64,000 bases of DNA from HGM04593 sp045654885. Its GTDB lineage: Bacteria; Bacteroidota; Bacteroidia; Bacteroidales; Bacteroidaceae. Shown one piece after another: positions 1 through 8,689 of this stretch (the stretch's first letter is position 1; each line of letters begins with the position of its first letter). The translations under genes were made by a program, and so were the position numbers. The notes under the pieces are model-generated. The model had not been told where the DNA came from. It saw only the letters and a list, made by a program, of their open reading frames with translations, and searched no databases. The DNA is taken from the NCBI GenBank assembly GCA_045654885.1, contig JAZOOF010000004.1, forward strand, positions 15,038 through 79,037, in the 5' to 3' direction.

Positions 1-250
1 GTGCTCCAAGTACAAAGCCTATTGAGCAAAGAATCTCGGCAAACAGCACCAGCCATAGCGACAGTGTGCTGCCAAGGCCTATGGGGTCGGGGAATGTGCA
101 TGGAGCCTCGCCGTATGTATGCAGCTTGGCTATTCCGTGCGAAAGGAACATGAAACCGAATATGATGCGTGACATGAGTATCACGAAAGATTTGGCCGAT
201 GACGATACCGGCTCGTAGAATAGTGATTTGAGTAATCTGTTCCTGTACAT
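1..250 (-). CDS. DoxX family membrane protein (partial, N-terminal part)
   Basis: The reverse strand reads from an ATG at 250 without a stop to the window edge, giving the first 83 residues; the C-terminus is outside. A hydrophobic segment containing MSRIIFGFMFLSHGIAKL (about residues 31-48) is typical of the first helix of DoxX proteins, followed by a loop with GLGSTLSLWLVLFAEI, the second membrane segment. DoxX proteins are small four-helix inner-membrane proteins, often linked to redox or thiosulfate metabolism in other bacteria; the exact role here is unknown. The family call rests on pattern recognition of the N-terminal half only. Confidence 0.75.
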   Translation of the reverse strand, partial: MYRNRLLKSLFYEPVSSSAKSFVILMSRIIFGFMFLSHGIAKLHTYGEAPCTFPDPIGLGSTLSLWLVLFAEILCSIGFVLGA

Positions 251-271
251 GATATGTTTCGTCTTTAAAAA

Positions 272-307
272 TATGCGGTGCCTCTTTTATATAAGGAACA
301 CCGCATT
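272..307 (-). terminator. Intrinsic terminator of the SIMPL gene
   Basis: Arms ATGCGGTG (273-280) and CACCGCAT (299-306) form a perfect 8-bp stem. On the minus strand the stem is followed by a short T run (ATTTTT). It lies just past the stop of the SIMPL gene and before the DoxX start, so the two are probably separate transcripts. Confidence 0.7.
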
Positions 308-338
308 TCTGTTTTTGTTTTCCAGGTGACAAGAAACT

Positions 339-1055
339 TTATTTCAGTTCAAAACGTACATTTGCCGTAAAACGGTATGTAATCTTGCCAATGCTTATCA
401 TGGGTTCGCCTGCAGGCTGCCCTACAGCATCGGCTTCTTCTGAAGCGTTGGACATACGTGCCTTGTAGAGCCTTGGCTGCGCCTGTGTATTGTTCATCCA
501 GTAGCTGATTGTCATGGCCTTGTCTGCCTCCTGCCCGATGGCTCCGGCAAGCATCTGCGCCTCGGCCTTTGCAAGCTGCATCGCCTCAATACCCATTTCG
601 GCCTTCAAATCCTTTTCGGCAGTGTATCTTGTACGCACAAGCTCAATGTCCGAAATCTGCCTCTCTTCGAGTGAGGCAATCACGCTCTGCATTATGGTTG
701 CGTCATTGAGCTTAAGCATGTATGTGGCTTCGGTCTGTGACTTTATGCTCTTTGAAAATGCCTTGTAGCCCACTTCGCTGCCCATGTAGTTGAGTGTGAG
801 GCATTCGGGGATGTCAATGCGGTTGGCTTTCAGTGCTCCAAGCATTGCATCCTGCATCTGCTCAAGGCTCTTTTTGCCTTTGTAGTCCTTCTCTCTGATG
901 GTGATTTGCAGATATAGCTCGTTCGGGGTCACTTCACGCTCTACAGTTGTGTTTATGTCAATGTAGGTATCGGTCGATGTCTGTGCAGTGGCAGGTGCGG
1001 CAAGCAGTAGTGATAGTGTGGCTAAGACACAGGTTACAATGATGTTCTTTTTCAT
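339..1055 (-). CDS. SIMPL (DUF541) domain periplasmic protein
   Basis: 238 residues from the ATG at 1055, chosen because a clean signal peptide starts there (MKKN, hydrophobic core, APATAQ near residue 25); an upstream in-frame start would add a non-signal extension. The mature part has the SIMPL pattern: paired beta strands (VEREVTPNELYLQITI), a long helix rich in Ala/Gln (AMQLAKAEAQMLAGAIGQ) and a final strand ITYRFTANVRFEL. SIMPL proteins are periplasmic or outer-membrane-associated proteins of poorly defined function, in some cases tied to oxidative-stress protection. It is downstream of and co-directional with the AraC gene, about 130 bp away. Confidence 0.8.
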   Translation of the reverse strand: MKKNIIVTCVLATLSLLLAAPATAQTSTDTYIDINTTVEREVTPNELYLQITIREKDYKGKKSLEQMQDAMLGALKANRIDIPECLTLNYMGSEVGYKAFSKSIKSQTEATYMLKLNDATIMQSVIASLEERQISDIELVRTRYTAEKDLKAEMGIEAMQLAKAEAQMLAGAIGQEADKAMTISYWMNNTQAQPRLYKARMSNASEEADAVGQPAGEPMISIGKITYRFTANVRFELK

Positions 1056-1184
1056 AAGAGTCAAATAATAGTGTTGTACAATATCTATCGGCGTTGCGTC
1101 TTTTGGCGAAACGCACCGCAAGTTGGCAAATATTGTTGTGAGAAACAAATCTGCCATTGGGTATTTAGGGATATTTTGATTGTA

Positions 1185-2087
1185 TTAATCTTTTTTAATG
1201 CCTTGCTTGCGGAATTCGAGCGGGGAGATGCCGCTTTTCTTCTTGAAGAATGTAGAGAACTGCCCGATGCATTCAAAGTGCAGTTTCGTGGAGATGTCGG
1301 CAATGCTCATGTTTGTAGACAGCAGCAGCTCCTTTGCCTGTATGAGCCTCAGTTCAAGCCTGTACTGTCCGGGCGATATTCCGCACCGTTTCCTGAATTC
1401 GCGGCGGAAGAGTGAGTAGCTCACGCCAAGCGAACGTGCGATATCTTCCAGGGGCTCGTTGTTTGTGGTGTCCTCTTTCATGACGGCTTTTGCTTGGTTA
1501 ATGATGCGCTCGATGTATGTGTCGCCATAAGTGTGGTTTATATCCTCGTAGTGTATGCGCCCTATGAGCGATATCGCAAGGCTTGCAATAGCCTGTTGGT
1601 ACCCCTTCTTCTCCTCAAAGGCTATCTCGAGAATCTCGTGGAATGTGCCGGTTATCTTCTCGTTTACCCCAATCCTGAACACGCAGTTTTTGAAGGTGAA
1701 GAATCCTGCCCTTATCTTGTCGTCCATGAAACCGCCGGTGAAACCTATCCAGTGGTCATCCCATCCCGTCTCAGGGTCGGGGCTGAACTTGTGCCATTCA
1801 CCGGGGAACAGGATAAACATCATTCCGGCTTCAATTCTTGTTCTTGAACAGGAGGCGCTTTCAAAGTGTCCGCAGCCGCGTGTGATGTAGTACAGCTGAT
1901 ATTCGTTGAGCACACGCTGTCCGTTCTCCTTGAACCGGTAGCCGTCGGGGTGGGTCGAGAGTGAGTGCTCCTCTCCGGGGTGGACATGTCTGTAGCCGAC
2001 AGTGGTGACGGCAAGCCCCCACGATTTGTCGCGTGGTGTTGCCTGCAGGTATTTGAACTTTTCAACCTTTTCCTTGCCGTCTGTCAT
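1185..2087 (-). CDS. AraC family transcriptional regulator
   Basis: 300 residues. The N-terminal two thirds look like an AraC-type cupin sensor (HVHPGEEHSLSTHPDG, then YQLYYITRGCGHFES and a FPGEWHKFSPD strand). The C-terminal 100 residues hold two helix-turn-helix units: EPLEDIARSLGVSYSLFRRE near residue 211, and MSIADISTKLHFECIGQFST followed by the FKKKSGISPLEFRK signature. This class of Bacteroidota AraC regulators usually senses a small sugar-like ligand in the cytoplasm. It is divergent from the porin gene at 2270 and upstream of the SIMPL gene, so either could be a target; this is inference from position. Confidence 0.9.
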   Translation of the reverse strand: MTDGKEKVEKFKYLQATPRDKSWGLAVTTVGYRHVHPGEEHSLSTHPDGYRFKENGQRVLNEYQLYYITRGCGHFESASCSRTRIEAGMMFILFPGEWHKFSPDPETGWDDHWIGFTGGFMDDKIRAGFFTFKNCVFRIGVNEKITGTFHEILEIAFEEKKGYQQAIASLAISLIGRIHYEDINHTYGDTYIERIINQAKAVMKEDTTNNEPLEDIARSLGVSYSLFRREFRKRCGISPGQYRLELRLIQAKELLLSTNMSIADISTKLHFECIGQFSTFFKKKSGISPLEFRKQGIKKD

Positions 2088-2269
2088 ATTTATATATTAT
2101 TAGGGTATCATGCCTGTTGCTGATGCAAAGGAAACAATAAGTTTTGAATTCTCATATTTTCCTTTAAAGAAAACTTCTATCCCTGTTTAAAAAACACCGG
2201 GGTGCTTCTTTAAACAAAAAGGGCGGCGGGGTGTTTATTTTTCTGTATTCATATAAAATGTGACATGTT

Positions 2270-3553
2270 ATGAAAAGATTTTCAAAACTTACTTTGTTGG
2301 CGGCTTTTGGCTTGCTTGCAGCAGTGTCCGTCAACGCACAGAGCTGGGTGGAGATTGCCGATGATGCAACTCCTGTGATTTGTATCAGCGAGACTGTTAA
2401 CGAGGCTCCCGATGTGGTGGAGATTTTCCAGAACTCGCAAAGTCCCTACCACAATGACCCTCGCGCACCGCGCTTTGTCCTTGTTGACCAAAAGGGCAAG
2501 TGGGGACTCGGTATCGGTGGTTATCTGCAGACAAAAATCGAGTACGATTTTGACCGTGCTGTCGACAATGTCGATTTCCTGCCGTCGGCAATACAGCGTG
2601 GCGGTGCACCGTCGAGCCAGTTCAGGATGGATATGACAAACTCGGTCCTCTTCCTTAAGCTTGTGGGTACCAGCCGTCTGCTTGGCGATTTCGAGGTGTT
2701 TACATCGGCCAACTGGCGTGGCAGCGGGCTCGGGTTGCAGTTGCAGAATGCCTACATGAGCACCAAGTATCTCAAAATCGGTTATTCTGTGGGTTCGTTC
2801 ATGGACTTGGCTGCTATCCCTGTAACCATTGACTATGGCGGCCCTTGCGGTATGACATTCTATCGTGCAACACAGGTGATGTTGCGCTATGGCTTCGACT
2901 TCGGCCTCTCAATGGGTATTTCTCTCGAGGCTCCCAATGTAAATGCTACCGAGAACGAGACCTTTACCATCGATGCCCAACGCGTACCCAATATCCCTAT
3001 TTATGTGCAGTATAACCTGTTCAATGACCCGCAGAACCACATACGTCTCGGCGCTGTTATGCGCGATATTTCGTATGTCGACAAGATTACCGGCAAGGAC
3101 AACGACAAAGTGGGCTGGGGTGCCCAGGCCAGTATGATTGCTACAATGGGAGGTTTGCAGTTGCGCGGACAGTATACCATTGGCGAGGGTATCGGCTCGC
3201 TTGTGAACAATATCTCCAATGTGGGCGTGGATGTGGTGCCCGACCCGACAACACCCGGTAATGCCATGATGCTTACAAGCGAGAGCTGGTATGCAGGCAT
3301 ACAGTACAACTTCGGCACCCGTTTCCTTGCTTCGGCAACATATAGCCAGACGGTGCTCCATTCGCGCAAAGGTTTTGGCGAGGCCAATCCCGGCGGCTAC
3401 CAGAAGGGCCAGTATGTGGCAGCAAACTTCTTCTATAATGTGACTGACAATATGCAGCTTGGTATAGAGTATCTGCATGGCTGGCGCTTCGACTTCAGCG
3501 GCAAGACCTACAATGCGAACCGAATAAATCTTTCGGCCAGATATGATTTCTAA
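2270..3553 (+). CDS. Outer-membrane beta-barrel porin (DcaP/OprP-like)
   Basis: 427 residues with a signal peptide ending near residue 23 (SVNA/QSW). The mature protein has alternating strands throughout and ends in the outer-membrane signature INLSARYDF with terminal Phe. The N-terminal mature region (KWGLGIGGYLQTKIEYDFDR) and the layout resemble DcaP-like trimeric porins and phosphate-selective porins. It is followed by a terminator and then the PiT phosphate transporter on the same strand, so a role in anion or phosphate passage is possible but not shown. It is divergent from the AraC regulator, a plausible controller. Confidence 0.75.
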   Translation: MKRFSKLTLLAAFGLLAAVSVNAQSWVEIADDATPVICISETVNEAPDVVEIFQNSQSPYHNDPRAPRFVLVDQKGKWGLGIGGYLQTKIEYDFDRAVDNVDFLPSAIQRGGAPSSQFRMDMTNSVLFLKLVGTSRLLGDFEVFTSANWRGSGLGLQLQNAYMSTKYLKIGYSVGSFMDLAAIPVTIDYGGPCGMTFYRATQVMLRYGFDFGLSMGISLEAPNVNATENETFTIDAQRVPNIPIYVQYNLFNDPQNHIRLGAVMRDISYVDKITGKDNDKVGWGAQASMIATMGGLQLRGQYTIGEGIGSLVNNISNVGVDVVPDPTTPGNAMMLTSESWYAGIQYNFGTRFLASATYSQTVLHSRKGFGEANPGGYQKGQYVAANFFYNVTDNMQLGIEYLHGWRFDFSGKTYNANRINLSARYDF

Positions 3554-3582
3554 TCCCTTTCCCGCGTCATAAAACCCGTGTT

Positions 3583-3617
3583 TTCCCCGGAGAGCCTGTT
3601 GCTCCGGGGTTTATTTT
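3583..3617 (+). terminator. Intrinsic terminator after the porin
   Basis: Perfect stem CCCCGGAG (3585-3592) and CTCCGGGG (3602-3609) followed by TTTATTTTTG. It lies about 30 bp after the porin stop and separates it from the phosphate transporter transcript. Confidence 0.8.
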
Positions 3618-3652
3618 TGCACTCTTCGCTTTACGATTTTTATCATATTTTA

Positions 3653-3683
3653 TTTTGTTTTATAGAAATAATGAATATTTTTG
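3653..3683 (+). promoter_or_regulatory. Bacteroidota-type promoter for the PiT gene
   Basis: A -7 element TATTTTTG (3676-3683, consensus TAnnTTTG) is preceded at 18 bp by TTTTG (3653-3657) as the -33 element. It leaves an untranslated leader of about 105 bp before the ATG at 3796. Confidence 0.6.
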
Positions 3684-3795
3684 TAACGTGAAAGGTTTCG
3701 CCTGTTGCAGGCCTGTGGCGGGTCTGCAGATATTGTGGCCAATCTTTACACCGGTAAGAAACCGTAATATTGTGAAAAACATAAATTAATGATAT

Positions 3796-6102
3796 ATGGA
3801 TTTCTTTAACAACATTATCTCTTACGTATCGGGGCTCAGTTCGCTGGAACTCTCCTATATGTTTGTGATTGCCTTTATGTTTGTCCTTGCCATCATTGAC
3901 TTGACAGTAGGCGTGAGCAATGATGCCGTTAACTTCCTGAGTTCGGCAGTCGGTTCAAGGGCTGCAAAAATCAAACATGTGCTCATTGTCGCGGCGGTGG
4001 GTGTCTTTGTAGGTGCCGCTTTCAGCAGCGGAATGATGGATGTGGCGCGTCACGGTATTTTTGACCCGTCGTTCTTCACCTTTGAGAACGTGATGTGCAT
4101 CTATCTTGCAGTGGTCATCAGTGACGTATTCCTGCTCGACCTCTTCAACTCGCTTGGTCTGCCGACATCAACAACCGTGTCAATGGTGTTTGAGTTGCTT
4201 GGCGCATCGTTCATCACAGCGTTGCTCTCATCATCGGGCGAGGGATTGGGTATGCTCAATACCGATAGGGCCATGACAATTATTATCTCAATCTTCCTAT
4301 CTGTGGCCATCGCCTTTGTGTTCGGTCTTGTAGTGCAGTGGATATCACGTGTTATCTTTACATTCCACTATCGCAAGAATCTGGGACGCAAGATTGGACT
4401 TTATGGCGGTTTTGCGTCTACTGCAATCATATACTTCATGATTGTAAAGGGCTTGAAGGGCAGTTCTCTTAAAGCAATGCTCCCTGCAAACGTTCAGGAG
4501 TTTGTGTTCGAGGAGACAGGCATGTTCATTCTGTGCTCTTTTGTAGTGCTCACAATACTGATGCAATTGTTGCACTTCTGCAAGGTAAATGTTCTTAAAG
4601 TGGTTGTGCTAATGGGTACATTCTCGCTTGCAATGGCATTTGCAGGCAATGACCTTGTGAACTTCATCGGTGTTACGTTAGCCGGTCTCGAGTCTTTCCA
4701 GACTCTTGTAGCCAATGGCGGTAACGTGGATATGACAATGGAATCGCTTGGTTTGCCGGCAACAACAAACATCATGTTCCTTGTGGGTGCAGGTGCAGTG
4801 ATGGTATATGCTCTTTTCACAAGCAAGAAGGCCCGTAAAGTGTTGCAGACATCAATCGATCTGTCAAGCCAGCAGAACGAGGAGAACGAGATGTTCGGAA
4901 CATCGTCGGTCGCACGCAACATTGTACGTGCCGTGTCAAAACTTGTTGATGCTGTGACACGCAACACCCCCGAAAGTGTAAAACGATGGATTGGCAAGCG
5001 TTTCGCCCCGCTCGAGGAACGCGAGGATGTCGCCTTTGACCTTGTTCGCGCATCGGTTAACCTTGTGCTTGCCGGCTTACTTATTGCAGTGGGTACATCG
5101 TTGAAGTTGCCGCTCTCAACAACATACGTGACATTTATGGTTGGTATGGGTTCTTCACTCGCCGACCGTGCATGGGGTAGGGAGAGTGCCGTTTATCGTG
5201 TAACAGGTGTGGTTTCGGTAATCGGCGGATGGTTCATAACTGCCGGTGCTGCATTCATCATTGCAGCTCTTGTGTCCAGCATAATGAATTACGGAGGTGT
5301 CATTGCAATGTATGTAATGATTGCAATAGTAATCTATCTGCTCATCCGTAGCCATGTAAACTATAACAAGAAGAAAGCTGCCGAGACTGTCGATGCAAAG
5401 ATGGATGTCATACTGAAGTCCGATGACCAGGACGAGGTATGGGAGAACCTAAAGTCCCACACAGCCGATACTCTCTCGCACACCCTTGCATTCTCGGCAG
5501 AGGCTTACAAGAAGATGTTCGACTCCTTCTCAAGGGATGCCCTGCGTCCGCTCAAGAGTACATTGATTAAGATTGTTGAGGAGAAGGCCTTGATGAAGAA
5601 ACAACGCCGTTCCGAGACACGCGGTCTGCAGCGCATCGACCAGCAGATGGCATTCGAACGCAGCACATGGTATCACTTGTGTACAAACAGCTGTCAGCAG
5701 ATGCTCAATACGCTTACCCGTATTGGCGAGCCAATGAAAGAGCATGCTGACAACAGCTTCAACCCGCTCTCAAAGAGTTATGTCGAGGAGTTCTCGCCAT
5801 ATTGTAGCGAAGTTTACAAGGTGCTCATGGATATAAACGAGATAATAGCTACAGGAAACTATACGAATGCCGAGGAGGTATCCACACGTGCCAAGAACCT
5901 GAAGCATCAGCTTGCAAACCTGCGCAAGACACAGACAATGCGTCTGCACCAGAGCAATGGCAGCTTGCGAATGGACTTTGTCTATCTGAACCTTATCCAG
6001 GAGAGCCACGAGCTTCTCAGTGAGGTGCGTAACCTGTTGCGTGGTGGTAACAAGTTCTTTGCCCTGCAGGTGACAGCAGAGGGTGGTGAACCCAAATTAT
6101 AA
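3796..6102 (+). CDS. PiT family inorganic phosphate transporter fused to a PhoU-like domain
   Basis: 768 residues. The N-terminal two thirds carry the PiT inverted-repeat architecture with the two signature loops: GVSNDAVNF (N42, D43) in the first half and AGNDLVNFIGV (N285, D286) in the second, each among predicted membrane helices; a further PiT block is LKLPLSTTYVTFMVGMGSSL. After the last helices (about residue 540) comes a soluble helical region of about 210 residues (HTADTLSHTLAFSAEAYKKM onward) resembling PhoU-type helical bundles. The family imports phosphate with H+ or Na+. The soluble tail probably regulates transport; this fused form is common in Bacteroidota. Own promoter and terminator, so likely monocistronic. 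Confidence 0.9.
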   Translation: MDFFNNIISYVSGLSSLELSYMFVIAFMFVLAIIDLTVGVSNDAVNFLSSAVGSRAAKIKHVLIVAAVGVFVGAAFSSGMMDVARHGIFDPSFFTFENVMCIYLAVVISDVFLLDLFNSLGLPTSTTVSMVFELLGASFITALLSSSGEGLGMLNTDRAMTIIISIFLSVAIAFVFGLVVQWISRVIFTFHYRKNLGRKIGLYGGFASTAIIYFMIVKGLKGSSLKAMLPANVQEFVFEETGMFILCSFVVLTILMQLLHFCKVNVLKVVVLMGTFSLAMAFAGNDLVNFIGVTLAGLESFQTLVANGGNVDMTMESLGLPATTNIMFLVGAGAVMVYALFTSKKARKVLQTSIDLSSQQNEENEMFGTSSVARNIVRAVSKLVDAVTRNTPESVKRWIGKRFAPLEEREDVAFDLVRASVNLVLAGLLIAVGTSLKLPLSTTYVTFMVGMGSSLADRAWGRESAVYRVTGVVSVIGGWFITAGAAFIIAALVSSIMNYGGVIAMYVMIAIVIYLLIRSHVNYNKKKAAETVDAKMDVILKSDDQDEVWENLKSHTADTLSHTLAFSAEAYKKMFDSFSRDALRPLKSTLIKIVEEKALMKKQRRSETRGLQRIDQQMAFERSTWYHLCTNSCQQMLNTLTRIGEPMKEHADNSFNPLSKSYVEEFSPYCSEVYKVLMDINEIIATGNYTNAEEVSTRAKNLKHQLANLRKTQTMRLHQSNGSLRMDFVYLNLIQESHELLSEVRNLLRGGNKFFALQVTAEGGEPKL

Positions 6103-6123
6103 GAAACTCTTAAGTGACCGAAA

Positions 6124-6185
6124 ATGCCGGCAAGGGTTAATTTTTGATAAAAAAGCCTTTGCCGGCATATATTTTATTATTTTCG
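6124..6185 (+). terminator. Terminator of the PiT gene, overlapping the nfo promoter
   Basis: Arms ATGCCGGCAAGGG (6124-6136) and CCTTTGCCGGCAT (6156-6168) pair almost perfectly and are followed by ATATTTTATTATTTT. The same T-rich stretch contains TATTTTCG (6178-6185), a good -7 element for the nfo gene starting at 6207, so one short stretch appears to serve both purposes. Confidence 0.7.
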
Positions 6186-6206
6186 CAATAAAAAAGATAA
6201 TTGGAT

Positions 6207-7040
6207 ATGAAATTCATAGGACCCCATGTTTCGGCAAGCGGCGGTGTTGAGAATGCCCCGTTGAATGCCACGGCTGTAGGCGCAAATGCCTTCGCCCTGT
6301 TTACCAAGAACCAGCGTCAGTGGGTGGCTGCGCCGCTCACCGCAAAGAGTATAGAACTTTTCAAAGAGAATTGCAGAAAGGGTGGTTTTGACCCACGTTA
6401 TATATTGCCCCATGACAGTTACCTTATAAATTTGGGTAATCCCGACGAAGAGGCACTGCAGAAATCGCGTGCAGCGTTCCTCGACGAGATGCAGCGTTGC
6501 GAACAGCTTGGACTTACCATGCTCAACTTCCACCCGGGAAGTCATTTGAACAAGATTTCTGTCGAGGAGTGCCTTGATGAGATTGCGGCAAACATAAACC
6601 TTGCACTCTCAAAGACAACAGGTGTTACAGCTGTCATTGAGAACACGGCAGGGCAGGGCAGCAATGTAGGCAATAAATTGGAGGAAATCCGTTACATTAT
6701 TGACCGCGTGGACGACAAGAGCCGCGTGGGTGTGTGTATCGATACCTGCCACTTCTATTCGGCCGGTTATGATATTGTAGGCGATTACGATGGGGCTTTC
6801 GGTGAACTGGAGCGTGTTGTTGGTCTGGAATATCTTAAGGCCATCCATCTCAACGATACCAAGAAACCGCTTGGCTCACGTGTCGACAGGCATGACAGTG
6901 TGGGCATTGGTCTGCTTGGAATCGACTTTTTCAAACGCTTTATGAAAGACCCGCGTTTTAATAATATGCCAATTATTCTTGAGACTCCCGATGAGGCTCG
7001 ATGGGCCGAGGAGATTGAACTGTTGCGTTCGTTCGAATAA
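6207..7040 (+). CDS. nfo: Deoxyribonuclease IV (AP endonuclease)
   Basis: 277 residues from the ATG at 6207 (an in-frame TTG six bases upstream is less likely). Endonuclease IV of the base-excision repair pathway; it cleaves 5' of abasic sites using three zinc ions in a TIM barrel. The family blocks are all visible in order: GPHVSASGG at the start, LNFHPGSHLN, IENTAGQGSNVG (Glu ligand), VGVCIDTCHFYSAGYD (Asp and His ligands), HLNDTKKPLGSRVDRHDSVG (His, Asp, His ligands) and ILETPDE near the C-terminus. Length is close to the E. coli enzyme (285). Convergent with the next gene. Confidence 0.95.
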   Translation: MKFIGPHVSASGGVENAPLNATAVGANAFALFTKNQRQWVAAPLTAKSIELFKENCRKGGFDPRYILPHDSYLINLGNPDEEALQKSRAAFLDEMQRCEQLGLTMLNFHPGSHLNKISVEECLDEIAANINLALSKTTGVTAVIENTAGQGSNVGNKLEEIRYIIDRVDDKSRVGVCIDTCHFYSAGYDIVGDYDGAFGELERVVGLEYLKAIHLNDTKKPLGSRVDRHDSVGIGLLGIDFFKRFMKDPRFNNMPIILETPDEARWAEEIELLRSFE

Positions 7041-7095
7041 TTCAACGAGGCTGACTGAAAATAGCTCTTTCTGTTCAATTTTTTCAACGATAAAA

Positions 7096-7127
7096 GGGTG
7101 GCCCATTTTGTTTTTGATGGGTCACCC
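7096..7127. terminator. Bidirectional hairpin between convergent genes
   Basis: Arms GGGTGGCCCAT (7096-7106) and ATGGGTCACCC (7117-7127) form an 11-bp stem with one G-U pair and a T-rich loop. It lies between the ends of nfo (+) and the DUF4488-like gene (-). Confidence 0.6.
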
Positions 7128-7149
7128 TCTGCTGTGATGATATTTGTCA

Positions 7150-7653
7150 TTATTTCGCTCCTAATGGAATTACGCGCAACCAAATCTCGCTTACCCAGTT
7201 GTCGCTTTCAGTTCCGCTAAGGTTGTATTCCACGTAAAGAATATTCCTGTTCTCCTCGCTGAACCTGTAACGCAAGTTTGAGATGGTGTTGTTGAGGCTC
7301 TTGTCGAGATAGTGCTTGTTGATGTACTCAAGGTAAGTGTTGTCCTCTTTCATCTCAATCTCGCCCTCATGGCTTATGAATGCCAGCGTGCTTGTCTTGC
7401 TCTCTTCCCAATTAGCCTCTTTGATGGGGATGTTCACTCCAAGAATTACAAAGTAGGTGTTCTCCTCGGTGATGGTCTTGAAAATCTGCTTGCCAATGTA
7501 GGCCTTGCCGCCTTCTGCTGTCGTAACCTCCTCGACATATTGCCACATTCCTACAAGTGGCCCGGCATCGGGTCCTGTCTTTTTCACTTGTGCATGGCCT
7601 GTTCCAACTCCTAAAAATAAGATGACTGCAAATAGAAACATGAACTTTTTCAT
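7150..7653 (-). CDS. Secreted lipocalin-like protein (DUF4488-like)
   Basis: 167 residues with a signal peptide (MKKFMFLFAVILFLGVGTGHA/QVK). The mature part begins with the lipocalin-like pattern PLVGMWQYVEEV and continues with short alternating strands (TYFVILGVNIP, TSTLAFISHEGEIEMKEDNTYLEYINKH, ILYVEYNLSG) ending in EIWLRVIPLGAK. This matches my memory of the Bacteroidales DUF4488 group, whose function is unknown. Likely periplasmic or surface located. It stands alone between convergent nfo and a divergent DUF454 gene. Confidence 0.65.
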   Translation of the reverse strand: MKKFMFLFAVILFLGVGTGHAQVKKTGPDAGPLVGMWQYVEEVTTAEGGKAYIGKQIFKTITEENTYFVILGVNIPIKEANWEESKTSTLAFISHEGEIEMKEDNTYLEYINKHYLDKSLNNTISNLRYRFSEENRNILYVEYNLSGTESDNWVSEIWLRVIPLGAK

Positions 7654-7814
7654 AATGTAGGGAGTTTAAGGTTAGACAATGTTTCTTTTATCGGTTGCAA
7701 TGTACGAATAAAAAATAAATAAAAGAATTTTTCTAAAGAAAAATCTATGCAGCCGTTGTCATTGTTTCACGCTGTAGGATATTTTTTGTACCTTCGCGCC
7801 GCAAATACATAATA

Positions 7815-8183
7815 ATGAGATATCTTTTGGCAATCATCGGAAGCGTGTCATTAGCGCTGGGTATAATGGGCATTTTCTTGCCTGTTCTGCCAACTACCCC
7901 GTTCCTTTTGCTCTCGGCAGCCTTGTATATGCGCAGCTCGCAGAGATTGTATGACTGGCTAATGTCGCACAAGCATCTTGGCCCATATATAAAGAATTTC
8001 AGGGAACACAAGGCGCTTCCGCTACGTGTGAAGATAGTATCTGTTACAATGGTGTGGGCAACATTGCTCTACTGCGCATTCGTCGTCGCCAAAGAGTGGT
8101 GGATGAGTGCCATGTTCATTGCCATTGCAACGGGGGTGACAATACATATTCTCAGCTACAAGACATTGAAGAAAAGGATGTAA
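7815..8183 (+). CDS. DUF454 (YbaN family) inner-membrane protein
   Basis: 122 residues. The N-terminal half contains the DUF454 hallmark GIMGIFLPVLPTTPFLLLSA, a membrane hairpin broken by prolines, followed by a short cytoplasmic segment (RSSQRLYDWLMSHKHLGPYI) and two more membrane helices. The family (YbaN in E. coli) has no established function. A possible -7 element TACCTTCG lies at 7789-7796, close upstream. Convergent with the sulfoxide reductase gene. Confidence 0.85.
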   Translation: MRYLLAIIGSVSLALGIMGIFLPVLPTTPFLLLSAALYMRSSQRLYDWLMSHKHLGPYIKNFREHKALPLRVKIVSVTMVWATLLYCAFVVAKEWWMSAMFIAIATGVTIHILSYKTLKKRM

Positions 8184-8210
8184 CCCCTGTCGGGAAACAT
8201 CCTTAACTCT

Positions 8211-8678
8211 TTATAATTTCTCCACAATCCTTTCAAGCCACAGTTTGTCTGTTTCGTCAAAGGTGGCGAGCTGTTCGCTGTCGATGTCGAGCACAGCAGT
8301 CACTTTGCCTTCTTTGAACAGCGGGACTACAATCTCGCTTTTCGATGCGCTGCTGCAGGCTATGTGTCCGGGGAATTGTTCCACATCGGGCACCACCTGT
8401 GTGCACGCTTCTTTCCATGCTGTTCCGCACACACCGCGGCCGTAGGCTATGCGGCTGCATGCAAGTGGTCCCTGGAATGGACCAAGCACAAGCTCTTCGC
8501 CGACAACGCGGTAGAAACCTGTCCACCAGAAACGGAATGTTTCGTGTATCATTGCTGCGATATTCGCCATGTTGGCAATGGTATCGCTCTCGCTCTCCGT
8601 TACGGCTGCAATCTGTTTGTACAGCAAGGCATATTTCTCCTCTTTGCCGCCCTGTGCAATGTGTAGTTCTTCGGCCAT
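8211..8678 (-). CDS. msrC: Free methionine-(R)-sulfoxide reductase (GAF domain)
   Basis: 155 residues from ATG at 8678. Single GAF domain with the fRMsr signature: FWWTGFYRV, LVLGPFQG, ACSRIAYGRGVCGTAW, DVEQFPGHIAC, SKSEIVVPL. Cysteines C74, C84 and C108 have the spacing (10 and 24 residues) of the three redox cysteines of characterised fRMsr enzymes, so it should be active. It reduces free Met-R-sulfoxide with thioredoxin. It is the last gene of a run feoAB - hemerythrin - LuxR - msrC with tight spacing, which suggests a link to oxidative or nitrosative stress. Confidence 0.92.
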   Translation of the reverse strand: MAEELHIAQGGKEEKYALLYKQIAAVTESESDTIANMANIAAMIHETFRFWWTGFYRVVGEELVLGPFQGPLACSRIAYGRGVCGTAWKEACTQVVPDVEQFPGHIACSSASKSEIVVPLFKEGKVTAVLDIDSEQLATFDETDKLWLERIVEKL

Positions 8679-8689
8679 AATAGTTACAT

